In this document: in pieces, positions 36,638 through 45,729 of the stretch
How positions within the stretch are numbered: the first letter of the stretch is position 1
Layout: every line of letters starts with the position of its first letter
From: an uncultured Chryseobacterium sp.
GTDB lineage: Bacteria; Bacteroidota; Bacteroidia; Flavobacteriales; Weeksellaceae
Length of the DNA: 64,000 bases
Reading direction: 5' to 3'
Assembly (NCBI GenBank): GCA_913778275.1
Contig: CAJYWN010000005.1
Location: 124,001 to 188,000 of the forward strand
Made by a program: the position numbers and the translations under genes
The notes under the pieces: model-generated
Databases searched by the model: none
What the model was told of the DNA's origin: nothing
Seen by the model: the letters and a program-made list of their open reading frames with translations, nothing else

Positions 36638-37510
36638 TTAAATAAATTTTTCTAATATAAAGTACAAATATACGACAGGAACGCAGATTAAAAAACTATC
36701 CAGACGATCTAATACTCCGCCATGCCCTGGAATGATGTTCCCACTGTCTTTCACACCAAAATTTCTTTTCAGCTGGCTTTCCACCAAATCTCCTACAGGA
36801 GCAAAGGCGGCCACCAGAAATCCTACCACCATCCAGTTCCCGCGAAGATCAGAATGATAATATTCTATAAAATATGATAATAGTAAGGTAAGTACAACCC
36901 CTCCGATATATCCTTCCCAGGTTTTTTTAGGAGAAATTTTGGGTGCCATTTTATGTTTTCCAAAGAATTTCCCTGTTAAATAGGCGAAAGTATCGCTGCT
37001 CCATATTAAAACAAAAAGGAAAAAAACTTCCAGCGTGAATCGATCATCAAATCTCGAAAATTTAGGAAGGCCTAATGCAAAACTGAATGGTAGAGCGACA
37101 TAAATGACGGTAAAAATAAGTTTTCCGCTGTCATAGTATAATTCGTTAGGATATTTGAATAAAGTGACCACAGCGATGATAATTAAAAGCAGGGCGAGAA
37201 TTTCACTGAACCTGAAATCAAAATAAAAATCAAAGCTGAAATATCTTTTAGAAAAAATATAAAAAATAAAAATAATCAAAGGAAGAACGACCCATCTCTC
37301 GTAGCCGTTACCGAACTTCATGATTTTAAAACATTCCCATGAACTTACACCCAAAAGAAGTGTAATCAGTCCATAATAAAGATATTGCTGTTTTACAAGA
37401 TCGGGACTTATGCTATTGATAAGCTTTGATCCCAAAGGAGTTGTGCAAAGAATGATAATTGCTACATAAACAATTCCTGACAGGGTTCTTTGAATAAGGT
37501 TTTTGTCCAA
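36638..37510 (-). CDS. cdsA: Phosphatidate cytidylyltransferase
   Basis: CdsA makes CDP-diacylglycerol from phosphatidate and CTP, the precursor of all phospholipids. The 290-residue membrane protein has about eight helices and the family signature near its C-terminus: KTWEGYIGG, then the GDLVESQLKRNFGVKDSGNIIPGHGGVLDRLDS region. It lies between the LUD gene (26 bases upstream) and psd. Confidence 0.95.
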   Translation of the reverse strand: MDKNLIQRTLSGIVYVAIIILCTTPLGSKLINSISPDLVKQQYLYYGLITLLLGVSSWECFKIMKFGNGYERWVVLPLIIFIFYIFSKRYFSFDFYFDFRFSEILALLLIIIAVVTLFKYPNELYYDSGKLIFTVIYVALPFSFALGLPKFSRFDDRFTLEVFFLFVLIWSSDTFAYLTGKFFGKHKMAPKISPKKTWEGYIGGVVLTLLLSYFIEYYHSDLRGNWMVVGFLVAAFAPVGDLVESQLKRNFGVKDSGNIIPGHGGVLDRLDSFLICVPVVYLYFILEKFI

Positions 37511-37535
37511 AATGTTAAAAATTTATACGTTGATG

Positions 37536-38117
37536 CTAATCTTCAAGTAACAACAAGAATAGTTTGGTGTTGCTGTTGGAAGAAGTATCCAGTTTCGATT
37601 GTGCTCCGCTGATAGAAGTAAGGTTTTTGATATTTCCGTTTCTCTTGATCTTTCCCATTGCATCATTGAGGTTGTTCACGATCTGTGAAACATTCGCCAT
37701 AACGATGATCTTATTGGGCAGCCTTGAAGAATGGTAATGAAGGATATTGTTGTGGGAAAGCATAATTCTTCCGTCGTAAGCGATAAGATATTCGCAGGTA
37801 ATAAAACTTGCGTCATTATCACTCTGTAATTCCGGAGTATAAGGTGTTTTCACAACGTTTAAAAAATTCTGGAGATCTTTGTCCCAACAGAATACATTGC
37901 TGATTCCTTCAATTTTGATAATCTGATGTAACGTCTGTAATGCCTCTGCTTCGTCTGCGCAGTAATTGAAAAATCCTCCTGAATGAGTAAACAATTGGGC
38001 AAATTTATAGTCAAGATCCGCATTTTTAAGCGAATCCCCTAGTTTCTCCAGACTTGGTTTTTCTTCTTCTTCAGGCTGGTTGGTAAGTTTGCTTACAATC
38101 CTTTTGAATAAATTCAA
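37536..38117 (-). CDS. LUD domain protein (LutB/LutC-like)
   Basis: A 193-residue protein of the LUD fold, seen in lactate-utilisation proteins LutB/LutC. It has the VFCWDKDLQNFL and CEYLIAYDGRIMLS strands and a polar C-terminal tail ending LFLLLLED. No iron-sulfur Cys motif and no lutA/lutB genes are nearby, so a role in lactate use is unproven. Flavobacteriia often carry this gene beside ftsH. It has its own -7 box and precedes cdsA-psd. Confidence 0.75.
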   Translation of the reverse strand: MNLFKRIVSKLTNQPEEEEKPSLEKLGDSLKNADLDYKFAQLFTHSGGFFNYCADEAEALQTLHQIIKIEGISNVFCWDKDLQNFLNVVKTPYTPELQSDNDASFITCEYLIAYDGRIMLSHNNILHYHSSRLPNKIIVMANVSQIVNNLNDAMGKIKRNGNIKNLTSISGAQSKLDTSSNSNTKLFLLLLED

Positions 38118-38144
38118 CTTAATTTATTTTTTAGACACTTTATA

Positions 38145-38152
38145 CAAAAATA
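38145..38152 (-). promoter_or_regulatory. -7 promoter box of the LUD-cdsA-psd operon
   Basis: Minus-strand TATTTTTG, 27 bases before the LUD start. It lies just after the ftsH terminator, which supports separate units. Confidence 0.55.
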
Positions 38153-38195
38153 TAAAATTATCGTATAGGAATCTAAAAACGTGCCGATAAATATG

Positions 38196-38230
38196 AAAAA
38201 ACCTGACAAATCAGAGACTGTCAGGTTTTT
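38196..38230 (-). terminator. Terminator of ftsH
   Basis: A perfect 12-bp inverted repeat AAAAACCTGACA with TGTCAGGTTTTT (38197-38208 and 38219-38230), 10-nt loop. Confidence 0.88.
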
Positions 38231-38251
38231 CTTATAAAGTTCAAAAGATAT

Positions 38252-40264
38252 TTAGATCTGCGTAGGACTTTCAGGTGCCTGAATTTCACTATCTTCCTCT
38301 TTATCTTTGATGATGATTTCCTCGTTTGGCTGCTGTGATGCAGGAATGGTATTCGTAACAGGTTTTTCTGTTAATTCCGGATCCCATGCTCTTTTCCCAA
38401 ACACTTCTTCAAGATCTTCTCTGAAAATCACCTCTTTTTCAAGAAGCTTATTGGCAAGTGCATCAAGCTTATCTTTATTTTCAGTCAGAATCTGAACGGC
38501 ACGATCGTATTGCGTTTCAATAATTCCTTTGATTTCAATATCGATTTTCTTGGCCGTTTCTTCAGAATACGGCTTTCCGAAACTGTATTCAGACTGGCCT
38601 GAACTGTCGTAATAAGAAATATTTCCTATGTTCGGGCTTAATCCGTAGATCGTTACCATCGCCTGTGCTCTTTTCGTCACGCTTTCAAGGTCAGAAAGAG
38701 CTCCTGTTGAGATATTATTGAAGATTACCTGCTCTGCGGCTCTACCTCCAAGGGTAGCACACATTTCATCAAGCATCTGTTCTGTAGTGGTCAACTGTCT
38801 TTCTTCCGGAAGATACCACGCTGCTCCTAAAGAACGTCCTCTTGGTACAATGGTAACTTTTAATAGCGGTGAAGCATGTTCTACCAACCATGAGATGGTA
38901 GCGTGCCCTGCTTCGTGATAAGCCACTCTTTTCTTTTCAGAAGGTTTAATGGCTTTGTTTTTCTTTTCAAGACCACCGATGATACGGTCTACCGCATCCA
39001 GGAAATCCTGCTTTGTAACGGAAGTATGATTGTTTCTTGCTGCAATTAGTGCAGCTTCATTACATACATTTGCTATATCTGCTCCACTGAATCCCGGAGT
39101 TTGTTTTGCCAAAAATTCTCTGTCTACACTGTCATCAAGCTTAATTTTCTTTAAATGCACATCAAAGATCTGTCTTCTTTCATGCAATTCCGGAAGATCA
39201 ACATAGATAGAACGGTCAAAACGTCCTGCTCTCATCAATGCCTTATCAAGAATATCCGCTCTGTTTGTGGCAGCCATCACAATGACGTTGGTATCTGTTC
39301 CGAAACCGTCCATTTCCGTAAGAAGCTGGTTTAGTGTATTTTCTCTTTCATCGTTTCCGCCTGAGAAGTTATTTTTACCTCTTGCGCGTCCGATGGCGTC
39401 GATCTCGTCGATGAAAATAATTGCCGGTGATTTTGCTTTAGCCTGGGCAAATAAATCTCTTACCCTAGAAGCTCCCACCCCTACAAACATTTCCACGAAA
39501 TCTGAACCTGAGAGTGAGAAGAAAGGAACTTTAGCTTCTCCTGCCACCGCTTTAGCCAATAGCGTTTTACCGGTTCCCGGAGGCCCTACCAAAAGTACTC
39601 CTTTTGGAATTTTACCTCCCAGTTTTGTATATTTCTCTGAGTTTTTTAGGAAATCTACAACTTCCTGTACTTCTTCTTTTGCGCCTTCTAATCCTGCAAC
39701 ATCTTTGAAGGTCACCTGAATTCTTTCTTTCTCGTCAAAAAGTTTGGCTTTTGATTTTCCGATAGAGAAAATTTGTCCGCCAGGACCACCACCGCTTCCC
39801 ATTCTTCTGAAAAGAAGAAAGTAGAATAACCCTAAAATTGCGATCCAGATTAATGCCTGTATAAGGATGCTCATCAAAGGGCTTTCGCCTTCTGCATAAT
39901 CTTTGGATGTTGTAATCTGAGGATTCTGCTGCTTTAAGGCATCAAATTTTTCCAAGAAGAGCCTCAAGTCTCCGTATTTGAGCGTATAATCTGCTTTCGG
40001 AGCCATTGAGAGGCTTGAAAAAGGGTTTGCTTTATCGTCTTTTTTTACGGTAGCTGTCTTAGCAGCCTGTGTTAAAAACACGTCAGCCTTTTGGGCTTGT
40101 TTATCTATTAAAACTCTCTGGATTTTTCCTGCCTGCATTTCTTTAAAGAAACCGTCCTCATCAATAGTCTTTGCATTATTATCACCTAAAAAATTAGGAA
40201 TAAAGAATAACAAAAGAGCTATGATCGCAATCGGAAAAAACCAGTTAAATCCTTTATTGTTCAT
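38252..40264 (-). CDS. ftsH: ATP-dependent zinc metalloprotease FtsH
   Basis: FtsH degrades membrane and some soluble proteins. The 670-residue protein has two membrane helices (about 5-23 and 130-150) bracketing a periplasmic domain, then the AAA domain with GPPGTGKT, IIFIDEIDAIGR and the second region of homology NRADILDKALMRAGRFDR. The peptidase has the zinc motif HEAGH. The C-terminal tail is acidic and likely disordered. rsfS lies 15 bases upstream. Confidence 0.97.
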   Translation of the reverse strand: MNNKGFNWFFPIAIIALLLFFIPNFLGDNNAKTIDEDGFFKEMQAGKIQRVLIDKQAQKADVFLTQAAKTATVKKDDKANPFSSLSMAPKADYTLKYGDLRLFLEKFDALKQQNPQITTSKDYAEGESPLMSILIQALIWIAILGLFYFLLFRRMGSGGGPGGQIFSIGKSKAKLFDEKERIQVTFKDVAGLEGAKEEVQEVVDFLKNSEKYTKLGGKIPKGVLLVGPPGTGKTLLAKAVAGEAKVPFFSLSGSDFVEMFVGVGASRVRDLFAQAKAKSPAIIFIDEIDAIGRARGKNNFSGGNDERENTLNQLLTEMDGFGTDTNVIVMAATNRADILDKALMRAGRFDRSIYVDLPELHERRQIFDVHLKKIKLDDSVDREFLAKQTPGFSGADIANVCNEAALIAARNNHTSVTKQDFLDAVDRIIGGLEKKNKAIKPSEKKRVAYHEAGHATISWLVEHASPLLKVTIVPRGRSLGAAWYLPEERQLTTTEQMLDEMCATLGGRAAEQVIFNNISTGALSDLESVTKRAQAMVTIYGLSPNIGNISYYDSSGQSEYSFGKPYSEETAKKIDIEIKGIIETQYDRAVQILTENKDKLDALANKLLEKEVIFREDLEEVFGKRAWDPELTEKPVTNTIPASQQPNEEIIIKDKEEDSEIQAPESPTQI

Positions 40265-40279
40265 TGATACTTTTTAAAA

Positions 40280-40648
40280 TTAAAATTCATTTTCGATTCT
40301 GGTAATGACTGCGTCACCCCAGAGCTCCTCTATGTCGTAGTACTCGCGTACCTGTTTCTGGAAAATATGGACAACTACAGAAACGTAGTCTACCAGCACC
40401 CACATTGCATTTTCAGTTCCCTCTACGTGCCAAGGTCTTTCTTTCAGCTCGTTTCTCACTTTCTTTTCAACACTTCCTGCAAGTGCAGCTACCTGTGTGT
40501 TTGAGTTTCCGCTACATATCACAAAGGTCTCTGCTACAGAGTTTTCAATGTTTGAAAGATCGAAGATCATAATGTCTTCTCCTTTTACATCCTGAATTGC
40601 CTCAACGATTTTATCTAATAATTCTTGTTTTTCTGCTGTTTTATTCAT
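40280..40648 (-). CDS. rsfS: Ribosomal silencing factor RsfS
   Basis: RsfS binds protein L14 of the large subunit and blocks subunit joining in starvation. The 122-residue protein has the family core: IMIFDLSNIENSVAETFVIC, RPWHVEGTENAMWVLVDY and VHIFQKQVREYYDIEELW. It is the first gene of the rsfS-ftsH unit. Confidence 0.94.
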   Translation of the reverse strand: MNKTAEKQELLDKIVEAIQDVKGEDIMIFDLSNIENSVAETFVICSGNSNTQVAALAGSVEKKVRNELKERPWHVEGTENAMWVLVDYVSVVVHIFQKQVREYYDIEELWGDAVITRIENEF

Positions 40649-40667
40649 TAAAAAATACTATAATCTG

Positions 40668-40675
40668 CAAATTTA
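40668..40675 (-). promoter_or_regulatory. -7 promoter box of rsfS-ftsH
   Basis: Minus-strand TAAATTTG, 19 bases before the rsfS ATG. Confidence 0.55.
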
Positions 40676-40734
40676 TTGTTTTTCTTTCACTTTAGCCTTA
40701 CTTTTAGCCCCCGAAAATCTTAAAGTTTTCTTAA

Positions 40735-41451
40735 ATGAGTCAACTCTTCTATTTAAAAGAATGCTCTTCTACTAATGACGAAATTTCAAAGTTTTTACTT
40801 TATGAAAATTCTGATTTTGTTGCGCTTCATACATTTAATCAAACCCGCGGCAGGGGTCAATACGGAAATACATGGTTATCAGCCGCAGAAAAAAATTTAG
40901 CCTACACGCTAGCGGTAAAGGCGGAAAATTTTCCGCTGTCCGATTTCATGTTCAATTATTATACCGCAATTCTTATTCATGCTTTTCTGGCCAATTTGAC
41001 TGAAAGTACCGTGAAAATAAAATGGCCTAATGATATTATCCTTAAAAATAAAAAAATCGTCGGAATCTTGATTGAAAAGAAAAAAATTAATCAAAATAAT
41101 TATTTTATTGTGGGAGCCGGTTTTAATATCCTTCAGGAGAAATTTGACGAAATATCAAACGCCGGATCTATTTTCACACAGACAGGACAGCGTTTCGATT
41201 TAAATGAATTCACAATGGCTTTACATGATTTTCTGACTGAGAAGCTAAGCAAAATCCCTTCGGAAGATGAAATAATGGAGCGTTTCAATGCTGGTTTATT
41301 CAGAAAAGATGAAATTTCTGTTTTTGAGCTCAATAAAAAGAGACAAAATGGCATCATCAAAAATGCTGACATCAACGGCAATCTCTGGATTGATCTTGAA
41401 GATGACGGGTTACGTTCGTTTTATAACAAGGAAATAAAACTTCTTTACTGA
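40735..41451 (+). CDS. birA: Biotin--[acetyl-CoA-carboxylase] ligase
   Basis: BirA attaches biotin to the carrier domain of biotin enzymes. The 238-residue protein has the ligase core (SSTNDEISKF, RGRGQYGNTWLS for ATP/biotin, VKIKWPNDIILKNKKIVGIL). It lacks the N-terminal DNA-binding domain, so it is not a repressor. It is divergent from rsfS and its end overlaps the convergent permease gene by 7 bases. Confidence 0.94.
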   Translation: MSQLFYLKECSSTNDEISKFLLYENSDFVALHTFNQTRGRGQYGNTWLSAAEKNLAYTLAVKAENFPLSDFMFNYYTAILIHAFLANLTESTVKIKWPNDIILKNKKIVGILIEKKKINQNNYFIVGAGFNILQEKFDEISNAGSIFTQTGQRFDLNEFTMALHDFLTEKLSKIPSEDEIMERFNAGLFRKDEISVFELNKKRQNGIIKNADINGNLWIDLEDDGLRSFYNKEIKLLY

Positions 41452-42557
41452 TTGGCTCTTTTCAGATATAAGAACAGGGCCAGAGGCGAAAACACTATAT
41501 TTGGAAACCACATGGCCAGCGCGGGTGACATGCTTTTATTCTCTGAAACCACTTTAAGCGCCTCAAATGAAAATACAAATACAAATGCCAGTGAGATCCC
41601 TACTGCCAGATTAATTCCCAACCCCCCACGTTTTTTCTGTGATGAAAGAGAAAGTGCCAGAAAGGTAAGAATCACAATGGAAACAGGCATGGATGTTCTC
41701 TGGTAAAGTTCATTCAGGTGAGCATTCAGGTTGCTGTTTCCCTTTTCCGTTTCTCTCTGAATGAATTTGAGAAGCTCCGGGGTTGTTTTATTTTGTCCCA
41801 ACAGTTCATTTGGGAAAAGCTCTTCCGGATCATGTCCGAAACTTTTCTTTATGTCAAAACCATTTGATAATTTTTCGGTATCATCTTTATTGATCGTCTT
41901 TTCGGTATAGGAGTTCAGCACAAAATTTTTTTTATCCTTATCCCACGAAGCATCAGAAGCTTTAAGTTCGTACACCATTTTTCGGTTTTTATCGAATTTC
42001 TGGTAAACAAATCCTGACCCTCTTTTTTCACGTTTATTCCACGAGTTAATAAAAATATACTCTGTCTTACTAAGCTGTGCGGAGACAGGGGCCGTTCCCA
42101 ATACTTTTTCTTTATTCGCCGCATTATACGTATATGCTTCCAGCTGGTTTTTCTGAATATTTGCCCAAGGCAATACAAAATGGTTGATTCCCAAAGAAAT
42201 TACAGCGATAAAGAGAGAGGTGATCAAATAAGGTCTGGCAAACCTGTGGAAGCTTGCCCCACTACTGATGATGGCAACAATTTCCGTGTTATTTGCCATT
42301 CTGGAAGTGAAATAGATCACTGAAATGAATACCAGAATAGAAAGAAACGTCATCACAAGATTGACGATCCAGAAGGGATAAAAATGAACAAGGAAATAGG
42401 TAAGGTTCAGTTTCGGATCAATGGCCGTAGCGTTTTCTATTCTGGGAATCTTCTGCTGAACATCAATTACCAGAACCACAATAGACAGCAAAATCAACAT
42501 GAAACTGAAGGTCCCAAGGTATTTTCTTACAATGTATCTGTCTATAATTTTCAGCAT
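41445..42557 (-). CDS. LptF/LptG family permease
   Basis: Members of this family pull lipopolysaccharide from the inner membrane with the ATPase LptB. The 370-residue protein has three N-terminal helices (about 12-32, 55-80, 100-122), a periplasmic beta-jellyroll part (about 140-275), and three C-terminal helices (about 290-366), the family layout. The START of the barrel, MLKIIDRYIVRKYLGTF, is typical. LptF and LptG cannot be told apart here. Its stop codon overlaps the end of birA. Confidence 0.9.
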   Translation of the reverse strand: MLKIIDRYIVRKYLGTFSFMLILLSIVVLVIDVQQKIPRIENATAIDPKLNLTYFLVHFYPFWIVNLVMTFLSILVFISVIYFTSRMANNTEIVAIISSGASFHRFARPYLITSLFIAVISLGINHFVLPWANIQKNQLEAYTYNAANKEKVLGTAPVSAQLSKTEYIFINSWNKREKRGSGFVYQKFDKNRKMVYELKASDASWDKDKKNFVLNSYTEKTINKDDTEKLSNGFDIKKSFGHDPEELFPNELLGQNKTTPELLKFIQRETEKGNSNLNAHLNELYQRTSMPVSIVILTFLALSLSSQKKRGGLGINLAVGISLAFVFVFSFEALKVVSENKSMSPALAMWFPNIVFSPLALFLYLKRANQ

Positions 42558-42601
42558 TATTTTATTTTTTAATGCGTTATTAAATTTGTTTTATGCATAT
42601 T

Positions 42602-42644
42602 TGATAGGATTTGCATCCTATCATTTAGGTCGTCCCTTCGGGAC
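42602..42644. repeat. Palindromic pair between the permease and tgt genes
   Basis: TGATAGGAT-TTGC-ATCCTATCA (42602-42623) followed by GTCCC-TTC-GGGAC (42632-42644). It could fold as two hairpins in the tgt-permease mRNA and looks like a dispersed element, though only one copy is in the window. Confidence 0.55.
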
Positions 42645-42664
42645 TCTCATTTGAAACTTTTATT

Positions 42665-43798
42665 TTACAGTCGTTGACGAAGAACGGGAACTACAGAGTT
42701 TTTCCATTCATAGAAATCTCCTGCTAAGATATGTTCTCTCGCTACTTTCACCAAATCCAGATAAAAAGCTAAGTTATGAATCGAAGCAATCTGCTTAGCC
42801 AGATATTCTTTGGAAACAAACAAATGTCTCACATATGCTTTTGAATATTCTCTGTCTACGAAACTTGTTCCAAATTCATCGAGCGGCGAAAAGTCTTTTT
42901 TCCACTTCTCATTTTTCATATTCATAACCCCTTTCCATGTGAAAAGCATGGCATTTCTTGCATTTCTTGTGGGCATTACACAATCCATCATATCGATTCC
43001 CAACCCGATTGATTCCAGGATATTCCACGGAGTTCCTACGCCCATGAGATATCTCGGTTTTTCTTTTGGTAAAATATCGGTAACCTCATCGGTGATTCTG
43101 TACATTTCCTCTTCTGGTTCCCCTACGGAAAGTCCCCCAATGGCATTCCCTTCTGCCCCGGCTTCTGCAATAACCTGCGCTGATATTTTCCTTAAATCAG
43201 AATAGGTGGATCCCTGGACGATCGGGAATAACCTTTGTTTATGTCCGTACAATTCAGGATTATTCTCTGTCCAGTCGATACATCTTTTCAGCCAGCGGTG
43301 TGTAAGCTCCATGGACGATTTAGCCTGGTTATACTCACAAGGATATGCCACACATTCATCGAAAGCCATGAAAATATCTGCCCCGATTTGTCTTTGGATT
43401 TCCATAGACTTTTCCGGAGAAAACATGTGATAACTTCCGTCAATGTGCGATTTGAATCTTGCTCCCTCCTCAGACATTTTTCGGCTGCTCGCCAATGAGA
43501 AGACCTGAAATCCTCCCGAATCGGTTAAGATCGGAAGATCCCAGTTCATGAACTTATGAAGCCCTCCTGCTTCCTGCATGGTATCCATACCCGGACGAAG
43601 GTATAAATGATAAGTATTTCCCAGAATAATCTGGGCTTTGATATCTTCTTTTAATTCTCTCTGGTGAACCGTTTTTACACTCGCTACCGTACCGACCGGC
43701 ATAAAAATCGGTGTTTGGATCTTACCGTGATCTGTTGTAAGTTCTCCCGCTCTTGCTTTCCCCTCAGAGGTTTTTTCTATTGTAAAAAACTTTTGCAT
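42665..43798 (-). CDS. tgt: tRNA-guanine transglycosylase lacking the zinc cysteines
   Basis: Tgt swaps guanine 34 for the queuine precursor in tRNAs for Asp, Asn, His and Tyr. The 377-residue protein keeps the substrate site (LTDSGGFQVFSL), the nucleophile region MDCVMPTRNARN and length of bacterial Tgt. The normal zinc motif CxCxxC before YSRAYLxHL is replaced: the three positions are Gly310, Ser312 and Asp315 in EFGTSFVDREYSKAY. The fourth ligand, His341 in SIHNL, remains. So it probably does not bind zinc in the usual way. The DUF4296 gene is 7 bases upstream. Confidence 0.94.
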   Translation of the reverse strand: MQKFFTIEKTSEGKARAGELTTDHGKIQTPIFMPVGTVASVKTVHQRELKEDIKAQIILGNTYHLYLRPGMDTMQEAGGLHKFMNWDLPILTDSGGFQVFSLASSRKMSEEGARFKSHIDGSYHMFSPEKSMEIQRQIGADIFMAFDECVAYPCEYNQAKSSMELTHRWLKRCIDWTENNPELYGHKQRLFPIVQGSTYSDLRKISAQVIAEAGAEGNAIGGLSVGEPEEEMYRITDEVTDILPKEKPRYLMGVGTPWNILESIGLGIDMMDCVMPTRNARNAMLFTWKGVMNMKNEKWKKDFSPLDEFGTSFVDREYSKAYVRHLFVSKEYLAKQIASIHNLAFYLDLVKVAREHILAGDFYEWKNSVVPVLRQRL

Positions 43799-43805
43799 TT
43801 TATAA

Positions 43806-44183
43806 CTATCTTGATAAAGGAGGAAGATTTTCAGTGTTTCCCGTCTTACTCACTTTATCTTTTACATATTTTTCCGCTTTCGGATCTTTTTTCAATATTA
43901 TTTCCTGTGCATCTTCAACGATACCTTTCATTTTCTCCTTCACTACGTAATATTTGAAGCTTTCGATATAATCAGCGGATTTTACATGGTGTGTTTTAAG
44001 GACATATCTTGTTCCTGCCTCAAGATTTGAATTCGGGTACATAAAAGTTGCCTGGTCATTGATCGCTAGATCGGCCATTATTTCAGACATCTTATCCTGT
44101 GAAATCAGATTCTTAGGCTTATCGATATAATCTCCGCAGGAGAATAAAGATATCAGCACGAAGAAGAAGATCAATTTTTTCAT
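43806..44183 (-). CDS. DUF4296 lipoprotein
   Basis: A 125-residue lipoprotein with a signal ending in LFSC (Cys16). The mature part has LISQDKMSEIMADLAINDQAT, YVLKTHHVKSADYIESFKYY and a helical C-terminus, which match the DUF4296 family of Bacteroidota. It starts in the same direction just before tgt, with a 7-base gap. The function is unknown. Confidence 0.85.
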   Translation of the reverse strand: MKKLIFFFVLISLFSCGDYIDKPKNLISQDKMSEIMADLAINDQATFMYPNSNLEAGTRYVLKTHHVKSADYIESFKYYVVKEKMKGIVEDAQEIILKKDPKAEKYVKDKVSKTGNTENLPPLSR

Positions 44184-44257
44184 CAGTTAATTTTTATCTG
44201 TTTTGATGAAACGCTGCATATAAATATTTCCGAAATAAACATTTATACCACATCATT

Positions 44258-44974
44258 TTATAATCGGTTGATGATTGATTTCCATTTTAAATTTAAAACT
44301 CCAAAAACCGCTTCATGAATAATTCCGCCATTCATTTTGCTTTCTCCCAGGATTCGGTTGGTAAAAATAATAGGTACTTCTACAATTTTGAATCCTTTTT
44401 TAAAAGTCCGGAACTTCATTTCTATCTGAAACCCATATCCTTTTAATCTCACATTATCCAGTCCAATTTCTTCCAGCACTTTTCTTGAAAAGCATACAAA
44501 ACCTGCCGTTGTATCATGAATAGGAAGTCCCAGCACAAATCTCACATATTTTGAAGCGAAATAAGAAAGCAAAACCCTTCCCATTGGCCAATTGACAACA
44601 TTTACACCTTTAGAATACCGTGACCCGATCGCCATATCGGCATTCAGACATGCTTCAAAAAGTTTCGGAAGATCAGCCGGATTGTGGGAAAAATCGGCGT
44701 CCATTTCAAAAATATAATCGTATTTATTTTCAATGGCCCATTTAAACCCATGAATGTAAGCTTTCCCAAGTCCGTCTTTTACTCTTCTGACCGATAGATG
44801 CAGGAAATGCGGATATTTTCTCTGCAATTCCTTTACAAGCTCTGCTGTACCATCCGGAGATGAATCATCTACTACCAGAATATGAAAGTCATCTTCCAAC
44901 GCAAAAACCGCGGAAATAATATTTTCAATATTTTCCTTTTCGTTGTATGTGGGAATGATGACGAGCTTTTTCAT
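44258..44974 (-). CDS. Polyprenol monophosphomannose synthase-like glycosyltransferase (GT2)
   Basis: The start is set at 44974 (MKKLVIIPTYNEKENI); the longer frame to 45019 runs through the -7 box. The 238-residue protein has the GT2 motifs VVDDSSPDGTAELV and EMDADFSHNP and no membrane helices at its C-terminus. These features fit dolichol/polyprenol phosphate mannose synthase of the soluble type. The exact sugar donor is unproven. It probably supplies lipid-linked mannose for envelope glycans or protein glycosylation. Confidence 0.88.
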   Translation of the reverse strand: MKKLVIIPTYNEKENIENIISAVFALEDDFHILVVDDSSPDGTAELVKELQRKYPHFLHLSVRRVKDGLGKAYIHGFKWAIENKYDYIFEMDADFSHNPADLPKLFEACLNADMAIGSRYSKGVNVVNWPMGRVLLSYFASKYVRFVLGLPIHDTTAGFVCFSRKVLEEIGLDNVRLKGYGFQIEMKFRTFKKGFKIVEVPIIFTNRILGESKMNGGIIHEAVFGVLNLKWKSIINRL

Positions 44975-44983
44975 TTCAGTTTG

Positions 44984-44991
44984 CAAAGATA
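44984..44991 (-). promoter_or_regulatory. -7 promoter box of the GT2 gene
   Basis: Minus-strand TATCTTTG, 9 bases before the ATG at 44974, giving a very short leader. Confidence 0.6.
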
Positions 44992-45028
44992 GTTTATTTA
45001 ACCTTTTTATTTTATACAAAATAATCTA

Positions 45029-45036
45029 TAATTTTG
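45029..45036 (+). promoter_or_regulatory. -7 promoter box of the DUF4271-hemD unit
   Basis: TAATTTTG. Its last three bases are the TTG that begins the longest open frame, so that TTG cannot be the start for this promoter. Confidence 0.55.
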
Positions 45037-45051
45037 CAAAAAAATACTCCT

Positions 45052-45720
45052 TTGCCGTTATCACAACATTTTATAAATCATATAAGAATACCTGAAAACA
45101 ACGATTGGGTGATCTTTATATTGTTGGGCTGCATCTTTTTGTACCTCTTTATGATGAATATCGTTGAAAGGGAAGCCAATCTGAAAGACTTCCTGCTGCA
45201 GAAATATTTTGATGCGAGCAACAATCTTCCAAGCTGGGTCATCACTTCATGTGTAACGGCTCTTACCTTATCCGTATTGATTTCACAGTATATTCCTACT
45301 GTTCCGAAATATATTGCCGACCTTCAGGTGTTGGGATACCAGCTGAATAAATTCGGGTTCTGCCTGCTTGCGGTCATCTTTTTTTATATGCTGAAATCCG
45401 GTTTGGGCTTTTTATTTTTTCAGAGTACCGGTGATGGAAAAAAGTGGACCGTATTTTATTTTACCTCTACAAAATTTTATTTCATTCTGTCTTTTCTACT
45501 CATTGTGTTATGTGTAATTCATTATTATTTCCCTCTGGACAGAAATAAAATGTTTTTGTATTACTTTTACTTTTTTTCTTTCGTATTCATTTTCAAGGTT
45601 TTTTTCTATCTATTTCATAAGAATAATATCTTACCTGAAAAATGGTATTATAAATTTTTGTATATTTGCACCCTCCAAATTGCACCTCTTTTGTTGCTTT
45701 GGAAATTATTATTTTTTTAA
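45052..45720 (+). CDS. DUF4271 membrane protein with a probable TTG start
   Basis: The frame has no suitable ATG near its beginning. The first TTG (45034) falls in the promoter box, so the TTG at 45052 (reading PLSQHFINHI after the start) is the best choice, giving 222 residues. The protein has about six membrane helices and a loop after DRNKMFLYYFYFF, matching DUF4271 of Bacteroidota. hemD follows 9 bases later in the same direction. Its function is unknown. Confidence 0.75.
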   Translation: MPLSQHFINHIRIPENNDWVIFILLGCIFLYLFMMNIVEREANLKDFLLQKYFDASNNLPSWVITSCVTALTLSVLISQYIPTVPKYIADLQVLGYQLNKFGFCLLAVIFFYMLKSGLGFLFFQSTGDGKKWTVFYFTSTKFYFILSFLLIVLCVIHYYFPLDRNKMFLYYFYFFSFVFIFKVFFYLFHKNNILPEKWYYKFLYICTLQIAPLLLLWKLLFF

Positions 45721-45729
45721 TAACTGTCA

